This document shows, piece by piece, positions 1-6,580 of a DNA stretch of 64,000 bases. The DNA is from Streptomyces resistomycificus. Its GTDB lineage: Bacteria > Actinomycetota > Actinomycetes > Streptomycetales > Streptomycetaceae. Under the pieces are notes generated by a model. That model was given only the letters and a program-made list of their open reading frames with translations. It did not search any database and was not told the DNA's origin. The DNA is taken from NCBI RefSeq assembly GCF_001514265.1, contig NZ_KQ949009.1, positions 16,135 through 80,134 on the forward strand, in the 5' to 3' direction. Made by a program: the position numbers and the translations under genes. The stretch's first letter is position 1. Every line of letters begins with the position of its first letter.

Positions 1-340
1 ACACCGGCCCCACCACGGGGCCCCTCCACAACGGCCCCACCAGCGGCCGCGTACCGGCACGCCCCCTTACCTTGGCTGCCGGGCCAACCCACCCCGAACT
101 GCGGGAGAACCCGCGCCACCCACACCACAAGGCGACCGTGCGATGCCGCCGCCCTCGCGCCCATTCCCCCGGCCCCCCATTCCCCGGCTCTCCTTTCCCC
201 GGCGGCCTTTCCCGCCCGCGCATTTACCGCCGCTCCCGGCCAGGCGCACGCCCGCCGCCCCCGTCCTCACCGCCACCGTCACCGTCACCGTCACCGCGAC
301 GTCGCCCGTTCCTTTTGGCCGGTTGGCGGATAAGGGGGCC

Positions 341-372
341 GGACGGCTGTCCTGTTGCCGGGACAGCCGTCC
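341..372. promoter_or_regulatory. Inverted repeat carrying a variant of the cluster palindrome
   Basis: Perfect 12-bp arms (GGACGGCTGTCC and its reverse complement) flank an 8-base centre. The core at 349-364, GTCCTGTTGCCGGGAC, resembles the palindrome found at 2923, 14978, 15181, 39711 and 39735. No T-run follows, so an operator is more likely than a terminator. It lies 163 bp upstream of the halogenase start. Confidence 0.5.
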
Positions 373-438
373 GCCCGTGCAGGCACCCGCACCATGCGGC
401 CCGCGCGCAGAGGGACAGGACGCGGGCGAAGGCCCGGA

Positions 439-460
439 TATAGATGCCGTATAGATCCGG
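439..460 (+). promoter_or_regulatory. 11-bp spaced direct repeat, possible SARP box
   Basis: TATAGAT occurs at 439-445 and again at 450-456, exactly 11 bp apart, each followed by CCG-type bases. SARP activators bind 7-bp direct repeats with 4-bp spacers just upstream of the -10 region, so this is a candidate activator site for the halogenase gene. No good -10 hexamer sits at the expected distance, which makes it weaker than the sites at 3629, 6094, 35129 and 35073. Confidence 0.35.
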
Positions 461-534
461 CTGCCACAGTGGTCGAACGGACCTGAAAGAAACCGGGCAG
501 GTTCACAAATGAACACGGGAACCGAGGTGCTGAC

Positions 535-2061
535 GTGCGTGCGAAGAGCCCCGAAAGGGTCGTGATCGTTGGCGGAGGCGTCACCGGCTGGATGACCGCC
601 TCATATCTGAAAGCCGCGCTGGGCGACGACGTCGCCCTCACCCTGGTGGCCCCCGGCGAGACGGCCGCCCCACCGGACGAGACGAGCCTGGGCGATCTGG
701 CACAGTTCTTCGACGTCCTGCAACGGGCCGAGGAGGACTGGATGCCCGCCTGCGACGCCACCTACAAACTGGCCGTCCGCTTCCAGGACTTCAGCCGCCC
801 CCGACACCACTTCTACCTGCCCTTCGAGCAGATGCCGCAGGCCGACGGCTTCCCCCTGACCGAATGGTGGCTGCGCATGCAGCCCAGCGGGCGCTTCGAC
901 CGCGACTGCTTCGTCGCCGCCTGGCTGTGCGACGCCCAGCGCAGCCCCCGCCACACGCCCGGCCCCACCCCGGGCCAGGACGCGGCGCGGCCGCCCTACG
1001 GCTACCACCTCGACGCGCAGGCACTCACCCGCTACCTCACCGCCTACGCCGTCGAGCGCGGCGTGCACCACCTCACCGACGAGGTCCACGACGTGCGCCT
1101 GGACGCACGCGGCTGGATCGACCACGTGATGACCGCCCGGCACGGCGCCGTGGACGGCGACCTGTTCATCGACTGCACCGGCACCCGGGGACTGCTGCTG
1201 CGCCGGGCACTGAAGGTCCCCTTCGTCTCCTACCAGGACACCCTGCCGGGCGACAGCATGGTCACCCTGCGCGTGGACGCCGACATGAAGGCGCACGGCA
1301 TCCCGCCCTACACCGCCATCACCGCGCAGGCCGCGGGCTGGACCTACAGCATCCCCCTCCTCACCCGCATCGCCACCGGCTACGTCTACGCACAGGAGTA
1401 CTGCACCCCCCAGGAGGCCGAACGCACCCTGCGCGAGGCCGCCGGCCCGGAAGCGGCCGGCGCCCCCGCCACGCACACCACCCTGTCGTTCGGGCGCAGC
1501 CTGCACGCCTGGAAGCACAACTGCGTCGCCGTCGGAGCGGCCGCGGGCCGCGTCCAGCCGCTCCAGGCCACCGCGATCTCCTACGTCCACCACGCACTCC
1601 AACAGCTCGCACCGCTGGTGGCGCCGGTGGCGCAGGCCGTGCGCAGCGGCGGCCCGCACACCGACCTCCAGGAGCACTACAACACCGCCCTCGCCCAGGA
1701 ACTGGACGCGGCACGGGACCTGTCGACCCTGCACTACCTGGGCGCCGCACGCCAGGACACACAGTTTTGGCGCGACGCCCAGACCTGCCCCCTGCCCGAC
1801 GCGCTGGCGCAGGCGATCGAACGCTGGCGCGTCCGCCCCCCGGGCACCGAGCACCAGCCCGGCCCGAAAGGACTGCCGCAGCACGCGCACACCTCGATCC
1901 TGCTGGGCACCGGCGCCCTCGCACTGCCCCCCTCGACCGCCCTGTCCCCTCTCGACGACCGGGCCGCCCGCCAGGAGTTCGCGGCGCTCAAGCAAAGGGC
2001 ACAGACCCTGGTCAAGACACTGCCCACCCAGTACGACTACTTCAGCCAGATCAGTGCCTGA
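535..2061 (+). CDS. Flavin-dependent (tryptophan) halogenase-like oxidoreductase
   Basis: A 508-residue protein of the flavin-dependent tryptophan halogenase family, which uses FADH2, O2 and halide to make HOCl and passes it through a lysine to the substrate. The N-terminal GGGVTG dinucleotide motif is at residues 13-18. A lysine in CDATYKLAVRF (about residue 78) sits where the catalytic Lys of PrnA/RebH is found. The WxWxIP signature appears as GWTYSIP (about 268-274), with Tyr replacing the second Trp, and the usual GVGEAT motif is not recognisable. The GTG start has GAGG 7 bases upstream. The gene converges on the SARP gene, their stop ends overlapping by 11 bp. Because two family motifs are altered, it may halogenate an unusual or carrier-bound substrate, or act as a monooxygenase. 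Confidence 0.8.
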   Translation: MRAKSPERVVIVGGGVTGWMTASYLKAALGDDVALTLVAPGETAAPPDETSLGDLAQFFDVLQRAEEDWMPACDATYKLAVRFQDFSRPRHHFYLPFEQMPQADGFPLTEWWLRMQPSGRFDRDCFVAAWLCDAQRSPRHTPGPTPGQDAARPPYGYHLDAQALTRYLTAYAVERGVHHLTDEVHDVRLDARGWIDHVMTARHGAVDGDLFIDCTGTRGLLLRRALKVPFVSYQDTLPGDSMVTLRVDADMKAHGIPPYTAITAQAAGWTYSIPLLTRIATGYVYAQEYCTPQEAERTLREAAGPEAAGAPATHTTLSFGRSLHAWKHNCVAVGAAAGRVQPLQATAISYVHHALQQLAPLVAPVAQAVRSGGPHTDLQEHYNTALAQELDAARDLSTLHYLGAARQDTQFWRDAQTCPLPDALAQAIERWRVRPPGTEHQPGPKGLPQHAHTSILLGTGALALPPSTALSPLDDRAARQEFAALKQRAQTLVKTLPTQYDYFSQISA

Positions 2062-2851
2062 CCCCGGCCCCTGGGCCGTCACCGGCCCCGGCCCGCCACT
2101 GGCCAAGGGGGCGGTGCAGACAGGGATCCGAGGCGAGGACGGCGCGGTGGACATCACGCAGCAACGCACCCGGCTCGATGCCCAGTTCACCCACGAGAAG
2201 CCGCCGGCCCCGGTCGTAGACGGCTAGCGCCTCGGCCCGCCGGTCACACCGGTACAGCGCCGTCATCAACTGGGCGCGGAAACGTTCATGCACAGGGTGG
2301 CGGGCCACCAGCCGGGTCAGCGCCGGCACCAGCCGCGGATGCCGGCCCAGCGCCAGGTCCGCCTCCATCAGACCGGCCAGGACCGCCACCCGGGCCTCCT
2401 CCAGCGCAGGACCCTCCGCCCGGAGCAGGTGCTCCGAGACGTTGGCGAGCACCGGCCCCCGCCACAGCACCAGCGCGTCACGCAACAACCCTCCCGCCTG
2501 CCGGTAGTCGCCGGCACCGAGCGCCGACTGGCCGTGCGCGGCCAGCTGCTGGAACTCACCGAAATCCAGCCGGGCGGCACCGGTGCGCAGCCGGTAGCCC
2601 TGCGCACGGCGGGTGATGGCCACCTGCGCCCCCAGCCGGCGGCGCAACCGCGACACCTGGGTGTACAGCTGCGCGCTGAGCGTGGCGGGCGGATGATCCC
2701 CCCACAAAAACCAGCTCAGTTCGGTGTCCGCGAGGTACGAGTCCTCCGCCATCAGCAACGCCGCGAGCACGGTGCGCTGCTTCGCGCCCTGAAGCGGTAT
2801 CTCCACTGCGCCGTCACGTACCTGTACGGGGCCCAGAATGCGGAACTCCAT
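2051..2851 (-). CDS. SARP-family transcriptional activator 1
   Basis: A 266-residue Streptomyces antibiotic regulatory protein. An OmpR-type winged-helix domain occupies about residues 1-95 (begins MEFRILGPVQVRDG, with GAKQRTVLAALL and SRLRRRLG). It is followed by a bacterial transcriptional activation (BTAD) domain with ALVLWRGP and AVYDRGRRLLVGELGIEPG. The start is set at 2851 because family similarity begins there and GAGG lies 6 bases upstream; the open frame continues further but without support. Such proteins bind 11-bp-period direct repeats next to the -10 region and recruit RNA polymerase. Candidate targets in this window are listed at 439, 3629, 6094, 35129 and 35073. A palindrome 72 bp upstream of its own start may control it. 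Confidence 0.9.
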   Translation of the reverse strand: MEFRILGPVQVRDGAVEIPLQGAKQRTVLAALLMAEDSYLADTELSWFLWGDHPPATLSAQLYTQVSRLRRRLGAQVAITRRAQGYRLRTGAARLDFGEFQQLAAHGQSALGAGDYRQAGGLLRDALVLWRGPVLANVSEHLLRAEGPALEEARVAVLAGLMEADLALGRHPRLVPALTRLVARHPVHERFRAQLMTALYRCDRRAEALAVYDRGRRLLVGELGIEPGALLRDVHRAVLASDPCLHRPLGQWRAGAGDGPGAGVRH

Positions 2852-2922
2852 CGAAAACCTCGCAGATGTCCAGGACGAGAGGGGCAGGATCTCGCGGGCG
2901 CCGCACACCGTGGCCGGCCGCT

Positions 2923-2938
2923 GTCCCGTCGACGGGAC
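2923..2938. promoter_or_regulatory. Perfect 16-bp palindrome, candidate operator
   Basis: The sequence GTCCCGTCGACGGGAC is fully self-complementary and lies 72 bp upstream of the SARP 1 start codon. Close variants recur at 349, 14978, 15181, 39711 and 39735, all outside genes. The regulator is unknown; a dimeric repressor of the TetR/gamma-butyrolactone-receptor kind would fit the symmetry. Confidence 0.6.
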
Positions 2939-3075
2939 GGGGCCCGCCACCACCCCAGCAGCAGGGGGGGCGGGCACGCTGCGGCTGCGTGACTGCGCCA
3001 CCGGACGGACCGAAAAGCAAGAGACCTCGCCCGCCACCCACATACGGCCCCACACCGGCGACCTCGGCTCCCTCG

Positions 3076-3129
3076 ACGACCTTCCGCGGCCTCAGCGACT
3101 TCCGCGGCCTCAGTGACTTCAGCGGCCTC
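3076..3129. repeat. 18-bp tandem repeat, about three copies
   Basis: The unit CGACTTCCGCGGCCTCAG is repeated with small changes about three times. It lies in the gene-free region upstream of SARP 1; no function is visible. Confidence 0.6.
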
Positions 3130-3628
3130 CGGCGGCCTGGGCGACTTCGAAGACTTCGGCGACTGCGCGACCGGGGGAGCGGAGAGGCGGACGGCAGGGA
3201 CGGCGTCGCCGGCATCCCCGCCGGGAAGGCCCCGTGCGCTTTCCGTGGACCGCCCGTGCGGCGCCTGCCTCGTCAGGGCCACTGCCGACACTACCGCCGC
3301 CACCCGCCCGCCGCCGTAGTGCACCGCGCCCGGGGGCCCACTGGCCCACGCCCTCCCCGCCGTCGCCGCAGCCGGCCTCCCGTCCACCGGCCTCCCGTCC
3401 ACCGGCCTCCCGGCCTCCCGGCCCCCCGGCAGAGCCGCCCCCCGGCCCGCAGGACGGCCTAGCCCTGCCACAGCCCCGCGCATAGGAGGCGGACGGGTGG
3501 AGCGGCAACGGCGCCCGCGCCCCGGCCGGGGCTGACCCCCACACCACCGTCAGCGTGGGTCCCGCGGCGTGGCCCGACCGGCAGCTCAGGGCGCCTGCGC
3601 GCGGATACGGAACCGGCGCTACCACGGC

Positions 3629-3660
3629 GATAACGGGCCGATAGGCCGCCCTCGTAGCGT
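3629..3660 (+). promoter_or_regulatory. SARP-type promoter for the DUF4097 gene
   Basis: Heptamer GATAACG at 3629-3635, 4-bp spacer, second heptamer GATAGGC at 3640-3646, 8 bp, then the -10-like TAGCGT at 3655-3660. The 7-4-7-8-6 geometry is that known for SARP target promoters and is shared with the sites at 6094, 35129 and 35073. Transcription would begin near 3667, leaving a leader of about 170 nt before the start codon at 3837. Confidence 0.6.
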
Positions 3661-3836
3661 CGTGGCCGCAGCGAAGGAAGAGGCGAAAGCAGCCGTGCGA
3701 AGCAAGCCGTGCGAAGCAAGCGGCCGCGGTCTGCGCCAGGCCCCGGCCCGCTGCCCCCAGCACCTCCACTCACCCGCCCCCGCAGCCCGTGGCGCCCCCT
3801 GCGCGCGATGGGCTGCGCCATCCGTTGAGGCAGCCC

Positions 3837-4751
3837 ATGCCGGTCTTCGACACACCCGAGCCGATCCTCGTCACCATCGAACTCGGCGTCGGCACCGTCC
3901 ACGTCGTCGCGAGCGACCGCACCGACACGACCGTCCACGTGCGCCCCGGCGACCGCGCGGACTTCGGTGACGTGGTGACCGCGGCCGAAGCCGTCGTCGA
4001 CTACGCGGACGGCGAACTGCTCGTGTCCGTGGGCAGACCGCAAGGCCTGCCCCGCGGCGGCGGAAGCGTGATCGTCGACATCGAGGTCCCGACCGGCTCC
4101 GGCGTGCAGGGCGACGCCCTCGCCGCGGACTTCTCCTGCGAGGGCCGGGTGGGGGAGTGCCACATCACCACGGCCTGCGGCCACCTGCGCTTCGCCCGGA
4201 CGGGATCGCTGTATCTGAGCTCCCTGCTCGGCAACGTCACCGCACAGCACGTGTCCGGCGACGTCGAAGCGGTCACCGAGTGCGGCGACGTAACCCTCCA
4301 CACGGTCGAGGGCACGGTACGGCTCACCAGGACCCTGGGCGCCACACACCTCGGCGAAGTCGCCGGCGCCACCCACGTGTCGGCGCACAGCGGCCAGGTC
4401 CGCATCGGCCGGGCGCACGCCGCGGTCGAGGCCCGCACCGTGCAGGGCGACATCCGTATCGACGAGGCCCTGCGGGGACCGCTGGCACTGGAGAGCGAGG
4501 CCGGCGGCCTCGATGTCGCCATCGCCGACGGCGCCGGCGCCCGCCTGGACCTCGACTCCGCCTCCGGGACCGTCTACCGCTCCCTCGACCTGCTCGACAC
4601 CCTGGCCGCCGTCCCGCCCGCGGCCGCCACCCGGATGGTCGAGGTGCGGGCCCGCACCCGCACCGGCGACATCGTGCTGCGCCGGGCGGCCCTCGCCCCC
4701 GACGACGGCTCCCAGGCCTCCCAGCGCTTCCAGCACCCCTGGGGCTCCTAG
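3837..4751 (+). CDS. DUF4097 beta-helix protein
   Basis: A 304-residue protein of the DUF4097 family: repeated short beta-strand units (GDVEAVTECGDVTLHTVEG, SAHSGQVRIGRAHAAVEARTVQGDIRI) expected to stack into a right-handed beta-solenoid. There is no signal peptide or membrane segment, so it is probably cytoplasmic. The start at 3837 has TTGAGG six bases upstream, and residues before it are not family-like. Its biochemical role is unknown; relatives are common near regulators in Streptomyces. A SARP-type promoter about 180 bp upstream places it in the cluster regulon. Confidence 0.8.
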   Translation: MPVFDTPEPILVTIELGVGTVHVVASDRTDTTVHVRPGDRADFGDVVTAAEAVVDYADGELLVSVGRPQGLPRGGGSVIVDIEVPTGSGVQGDALAADFSCEGRVGECHITTACGHLRFARTGSLYLSSLLGNVTAQHVSGDVEAVTECGDVTLHTVEGTVRLTRTLGATHLGEVAGATHVSAHSGQVRIGRAHAAVEARTVQGDIRIDEALRGPLALESEAGGLDVAIADGAGARLDLDSASGTVYRSLDLLDTLAAVPPAAATRMVEVRARTRTGDIVLRRAALAPDDGSQASQRFQHPWGS

Positions 4752-4865
4752 AACTCCCGAAGCCTGCAGGGCTTGTGGGGCTTGGGGCTGGACGCAGCCG
4801 TACACCGCGCACCCGTGGGCGAACACCTCACGCAGGGGCCCTCACCGGCGGGCCGCCGCCGGGCG

Positions 4866-5156
4866 TCACGGCGAGAACTCGATGATCTTCTGGGCGGTCA
4901 GGTCGGCCAGGAAATCGCTGACATCGGCGAGGGCCTCCTCCTCCTCGATGCCGTACTCGTGCGCCAGCAGCCGCGCGAGGACGCCGACGCTGCGGGTGCC
5001 GTCGACAGCCCTGTAGATGAGTGCCCCGGCCCCCTCGAGAAGCAGGGCGTTGTCCTCGAAACCGAGCAGCACATCCTGGCCCGAACGCCGGATGCGGATA
5101 CCGAGCACGCGACGGGGCACCTCGCACGGGGCCAGGACGGGCACCTGGTCGCTCAC
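4866..5156 (-). CDS. PqqD-like peptide chaperone (RiPP recognition element)
   Basis: A 96-residue protein with the PqqD fold: a small N-terminal beta region (RRVLGIRIRRSGQDVLLGFEDNALLLE), then ALIYRAVDGTRSVGVLARLLAHEYGIEEEEALADVSDFLADL, the winged-helix pattern of PqqD and of lasso-peptide B1 proteins. Such proteins bind the leader of a ribosomal peptide and deliver it to the modifying enzyme. The GTG start overlaps the stop of the upstream nucleotidyltransferase-like gene (GTGA), so the two are translationally coupled. It is divergent from three 22-residue peptide genes whose YxxP motif is the kind of sequence such domains recognise in lasso leaders. That pairing is inference. Confidence 0.8.
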   Translation of the reverse strand: MSDQVPVLAPCEVPRRVLGIRIRRSGQDVLLGFEDNALLLEGAGALIYRAVDGTRSVGVLARLLAHEYGIEEEEALADVSDFLADLTAQKIIEFSP

Positions 5157-5938
5157 GGGGTCTCCACGCGCAGGGAGACGTCCTGGCACAGGGTGAGGAC
5201 TTCCCTGATCCACGGTTTCGCGTCGGCGGCGTCGTAGCCTTGCATCGTCTCCAGCGCCCAGTACCGCTCGAAGGGCAAGAACGAGGGCGCCACGATCCGC
5301 AGCCGGTTGGGCCGCCACTTGGGCATGTGGCTGCCGAACTCGCCGTGGCTTTCCAGCAGCGCGTCCACCGCGTGGCCGAAGGCCCGCCGAGCGGACAGGG
5401 TCGCACTCTCCATGTCTCCCGCCTCCATCTGGCCCAGCGCGTCCTCGACGGCGTCGTCCGCCAGGTTCAGCGAGCGCACCACGAGAAACGACGTGAACGC
5501 GGAGTCGGCCAGACGCTTACGGCTGCCTTGCACCCAGTCCTCTCCCAGCAGGGTCAGACAGTTGGCGATGCGCCCCAGCGACACCTCCTCGCGCGGCGTC
5601 AGCGCCTCTCCGGCCAGACCGCGCTCGTACTCCTGCCAGGACACCTTCGACAGCAGCTGGTCGATCTGACGGTCCAGCCAGTACGTCACCTCCCAGCGCC
5701 GGCCGTCCTCGTGGAACGTCTCGCTGCGCACGCCGGGCGGGTCCAGGGGCACCGGGATCGGCCTGCTGGTGGAGGTGTCCCACGCACGCGTGGTGACGAC
5801 GTACACGTCATGGTCGCTGCGCGCGTTGCTCCATCCCCGGGCAGCGGATCCGACGACCAACGCCGCCAGACAGTCCGCCGGTATCAATTCCCTCTGGCGC
5901 AAAGGCTCCAGCCATTCCTCAGTGCTGACCTGCCGCAT
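5153..5938 (-). CDS. Nucleotidyltransferase-like protein with helical C-terminal domain
   Basis: A 261-residue protein with the minimal nucleotidyltransferase signature: GSAARGWSNARSDHDVYVV (about residues 31-49), that is a GS motif followed by DHD, the metal-binding carboxylates. A helical C-terminal half follows (LGQMEAGDMESATLSARRAFGHAVDALL). Known relatives transfer AMP or another nucleotide to small molecules or proteins. GGGGAGG lies about 9 bases before the ATG. It is coupled to the PqqD-like gene and divergent from the tiny-peptide operon, so adenylylation of the peptide or of a small building block is possible. The helical half is visibly similar to the protein at 20335, which lacks the catalytic half. 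Confidence 0.75.
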   Translation of the reverse strand: MRQVSTEEWLEPLRQRELIPADCLAALVVGSAARGWSNARSDHDVYVVTTRAWDTSTSRPIPVPLDPPGVRSETFHEDGRRWEVTYWLDRQIDQLLSKVSWQEYERGLAGEALTPREEVSLGRIANCLTLLGEDWVQGSRKRLADSAFTSFLVVRSLNLADDAVEDALGQMEAGDMESATLSARRAFGHAVDALLESHGEFGSHMPKWRPNRLRIVAPSFLPFERYWALETMQGYDAADAKPWIREVLTLCQDVSLRVETP

Positions 5939-6093
5939 CTCTCAAGCCTCCCCGAAATTCACTGCCCATGCCTTTCGCGGCGCCCGGCGCCACGGATTGC
6001 GCAGATCGTAGTCACACGCCCGCACCCGCCAAAGCCCTCCACCGCAGGCAGCGACGGAAGACAACCGGGCACCACAGCCGCCGAATCCCGATC

Positions 6094-6125
6094 GATAACG
6101 GATCGAAAAGAGACGCGACTAGTTT
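6094..6125 (+). promoter_or_regulatory. SARP-type promoter of the tiny-peptide operon
   Basis: GATAACG at 6094-6100, a 4-bp gap, GAAAAGA at 6105-6111, 8 bp, then TAGTTT at 6120-6125. The block 6089-6126 is almost identical to 35124-35161 upstream of the piperazate synthase gene, including the bases between the heptamers and the -10. Transcription should start near 6132, about 54 nt before the first peptide gene. Confidence 0.75.
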
Positions 6126-6185
6126 TTTCCTCAGCAGCACACACCCGGTGCTCACCCAAAGCCCCACCCAACAAAGGTGGTCGTC

Positions 6186-6254
6186 ATGCAGAAGTACACC
6201 AAGCCCTCGGCGAAGAGCGTCAAGCCGGCTTCGGTCCTCAAGGGCCTGACCTGA
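6186..6254 (+). CDS. Leader-like 22-residue peptide, copy 1
   Basis: A 22-residue peptide that starts MQKYTKPSAK and ends SVKPASVLKGLT. AAAGGTGG sits about 5-6 bases before the ATG. It has Thr at position 5 where copies 2 and 3 have Ile. The Y-x-x-P pattern at residues 4-7 resembles the RRE-binding motif of lasso leader peptides, and the Thr end resembles the place where a lasso core would begin, but no core follows. It has four to five lysines and two prolines and no Cys, Ser-rich core or Gly1 core residue. It is probably a scaffold or leader on which the PqqD-like protein and the asparagine synthetase-like enzyme act; this function is inferred from context only. Confidence 0.8.
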   Translation: MQKYTKPSAKSVKPASVLKGLT

Positions 6255-6297
6255 TCGGTCGCTCGTCCCACACCCCTACCAGACAAAGGTGGTTGTC

Positions 6298-6366
6298 ATG
6301 CAGAAGTACATCAAGCCGTCGGCGAAGAGTGTCAAGCCGGCTTCGGTTCTCAAGGGTCTGACCTGA
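6298..6366 (+). CDS. Leader-like 22-residue peptide, copy 2
   Basis: Same length as copy 1 and identical in protein sequence to copy 3 (starts MQKYIKPSAK, ends KPASVLKGLT). It has its own AAAGGTGG ribosome binding site and synonymous changes relative to copy 3 (AGT/AGC, GTT/GTC, GGT/GGC). Synonymous drift with conserved protein argues that it is translated and functional rather than a by-product of DNA duplication. Confidence 0.8.
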   Translation: MQKYIKPSAKSVKPASVLKGLT

Positions 6367-6409
6367 TCGGTCGCTCGTCCCACACCCCTACCAGACAAAG
6401 GTGGTTGTC

Positions 6410-6478
6410 ATGCAGAAGTACATCAAGCCGTCGGCGAAGAGCGTCAAGCCGGCTTCGGTCCTCAAGGGCCTCACCTGA
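6410..6478 (+). CDS. Leader-like 22-residue peptide, copy 3
   Basis: Identical in protein sequence to copy 2. The stop codon lies 8 bases before a strong terminator hairpin, so this copy closes the peptide transcript. Three copies in front of a terminator suggest that the peptide is needed in large molar excess over the downstream enzymes, as expected for a substrate or carrier. Confidence 0.8.
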   Translation: MQKYIKPSAKSVKPASVLKGLT

Positions 6479-6485
6479 TCGACCT

Positions 6486-6539
6486 CTGTGGGTGGGCGGC
6501 CCCTTCGAAAGGGGCCGCCCACCCACAGCCATTTTTTTT
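6486..6539 (+). terminator. Strong intrinsic terminator/attenuator between peptides and enzymes
   Basis: A perfect 20-bp stem (6486-6505 paired with 6509-6528, starting CTGTGGGTGGGCGG) closes on a 3-base loop and is followed two to three bases later by eight T residues (6532-6539). No promoter is obvious between it and the start at 6581, so the enzyme genes probably depend on read-through. That would set a high peptide-to-enzyme ratio. Confidence 0.9.
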
Positions 6540-6580
6540 CGCCGTTTTCACATAAGGCACCGGCAGGTTGAGGAGATTCC

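Larger units (their letters stand above)
1..534. other. Gene-free leader region upstream of the halogenase
   Basis: I see no convincing coding sequence here: the open frames are low-complexity Pro/Arg/Gly shadows of GC-rich DNA. The stretch holds a short hexamer repeat (ACCGTC units, about 276-297), a 12-bp inverted repeat at 341-372 and an 11-bp direct repeat at 439-460, both listed separately. It most likely carries the promoter and control sites of the halogenase-like gene at 535. Confidence 0.6.
2852..3836. other. Long gene-free divergent region between SARP 1 and the DUF4097 gene
   Basis: Nearly 1 kb without a credible gene. It holds a perfect 16-bp palindrome at 2923-2938, an 18-bp tandem repeat at 3076-3129, a 15-bp direct repeat around 3369-3410, a doubled 14-mer (GCCGTGCGAAGCAA) near 3693-3720 and a SARP-type promoter at 3629-3660. 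The open frames that cross it are Pro/Arg-rich and share no family features. Confidence 0.55.
6171..6478 (+). repeat. Three tandem units of 112 bp, each encoding a tiny peptide
   Basis: Units 2 (6255-6366) and 3 (6367-6478) are complete and nearly identical; unit 1 starts inside the array. Start codons at 6186, 6298 and 6410 are exactly 112 bp apart. Each unit carries its own ribosome binding site AAAGGTGG. Differences fall mainly at third codon positions, plus one Thr/Ile change, so the peptide sequence is under selection. Confidence 0.95.

Noticed and set aside
341..372. Intrinsic terminator of an upstream gene
   Set aside because: The stem is good but no T-run follows, and its core matches the palindromes found in other promoter regions.
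67..516. Possible minus-strand gene in the left leader
   Set aside because: Its translation is Gly/Arg-rich with a Thr-Val repeat from a DNA hexamer repeat; no fold or start signal supports it.
6171..6478. CRISPR or satellite-like tandem repeat
   Set aside because: The 112-bp units are coding, each with a ribosome binding site and stop, and have no variable spacers.
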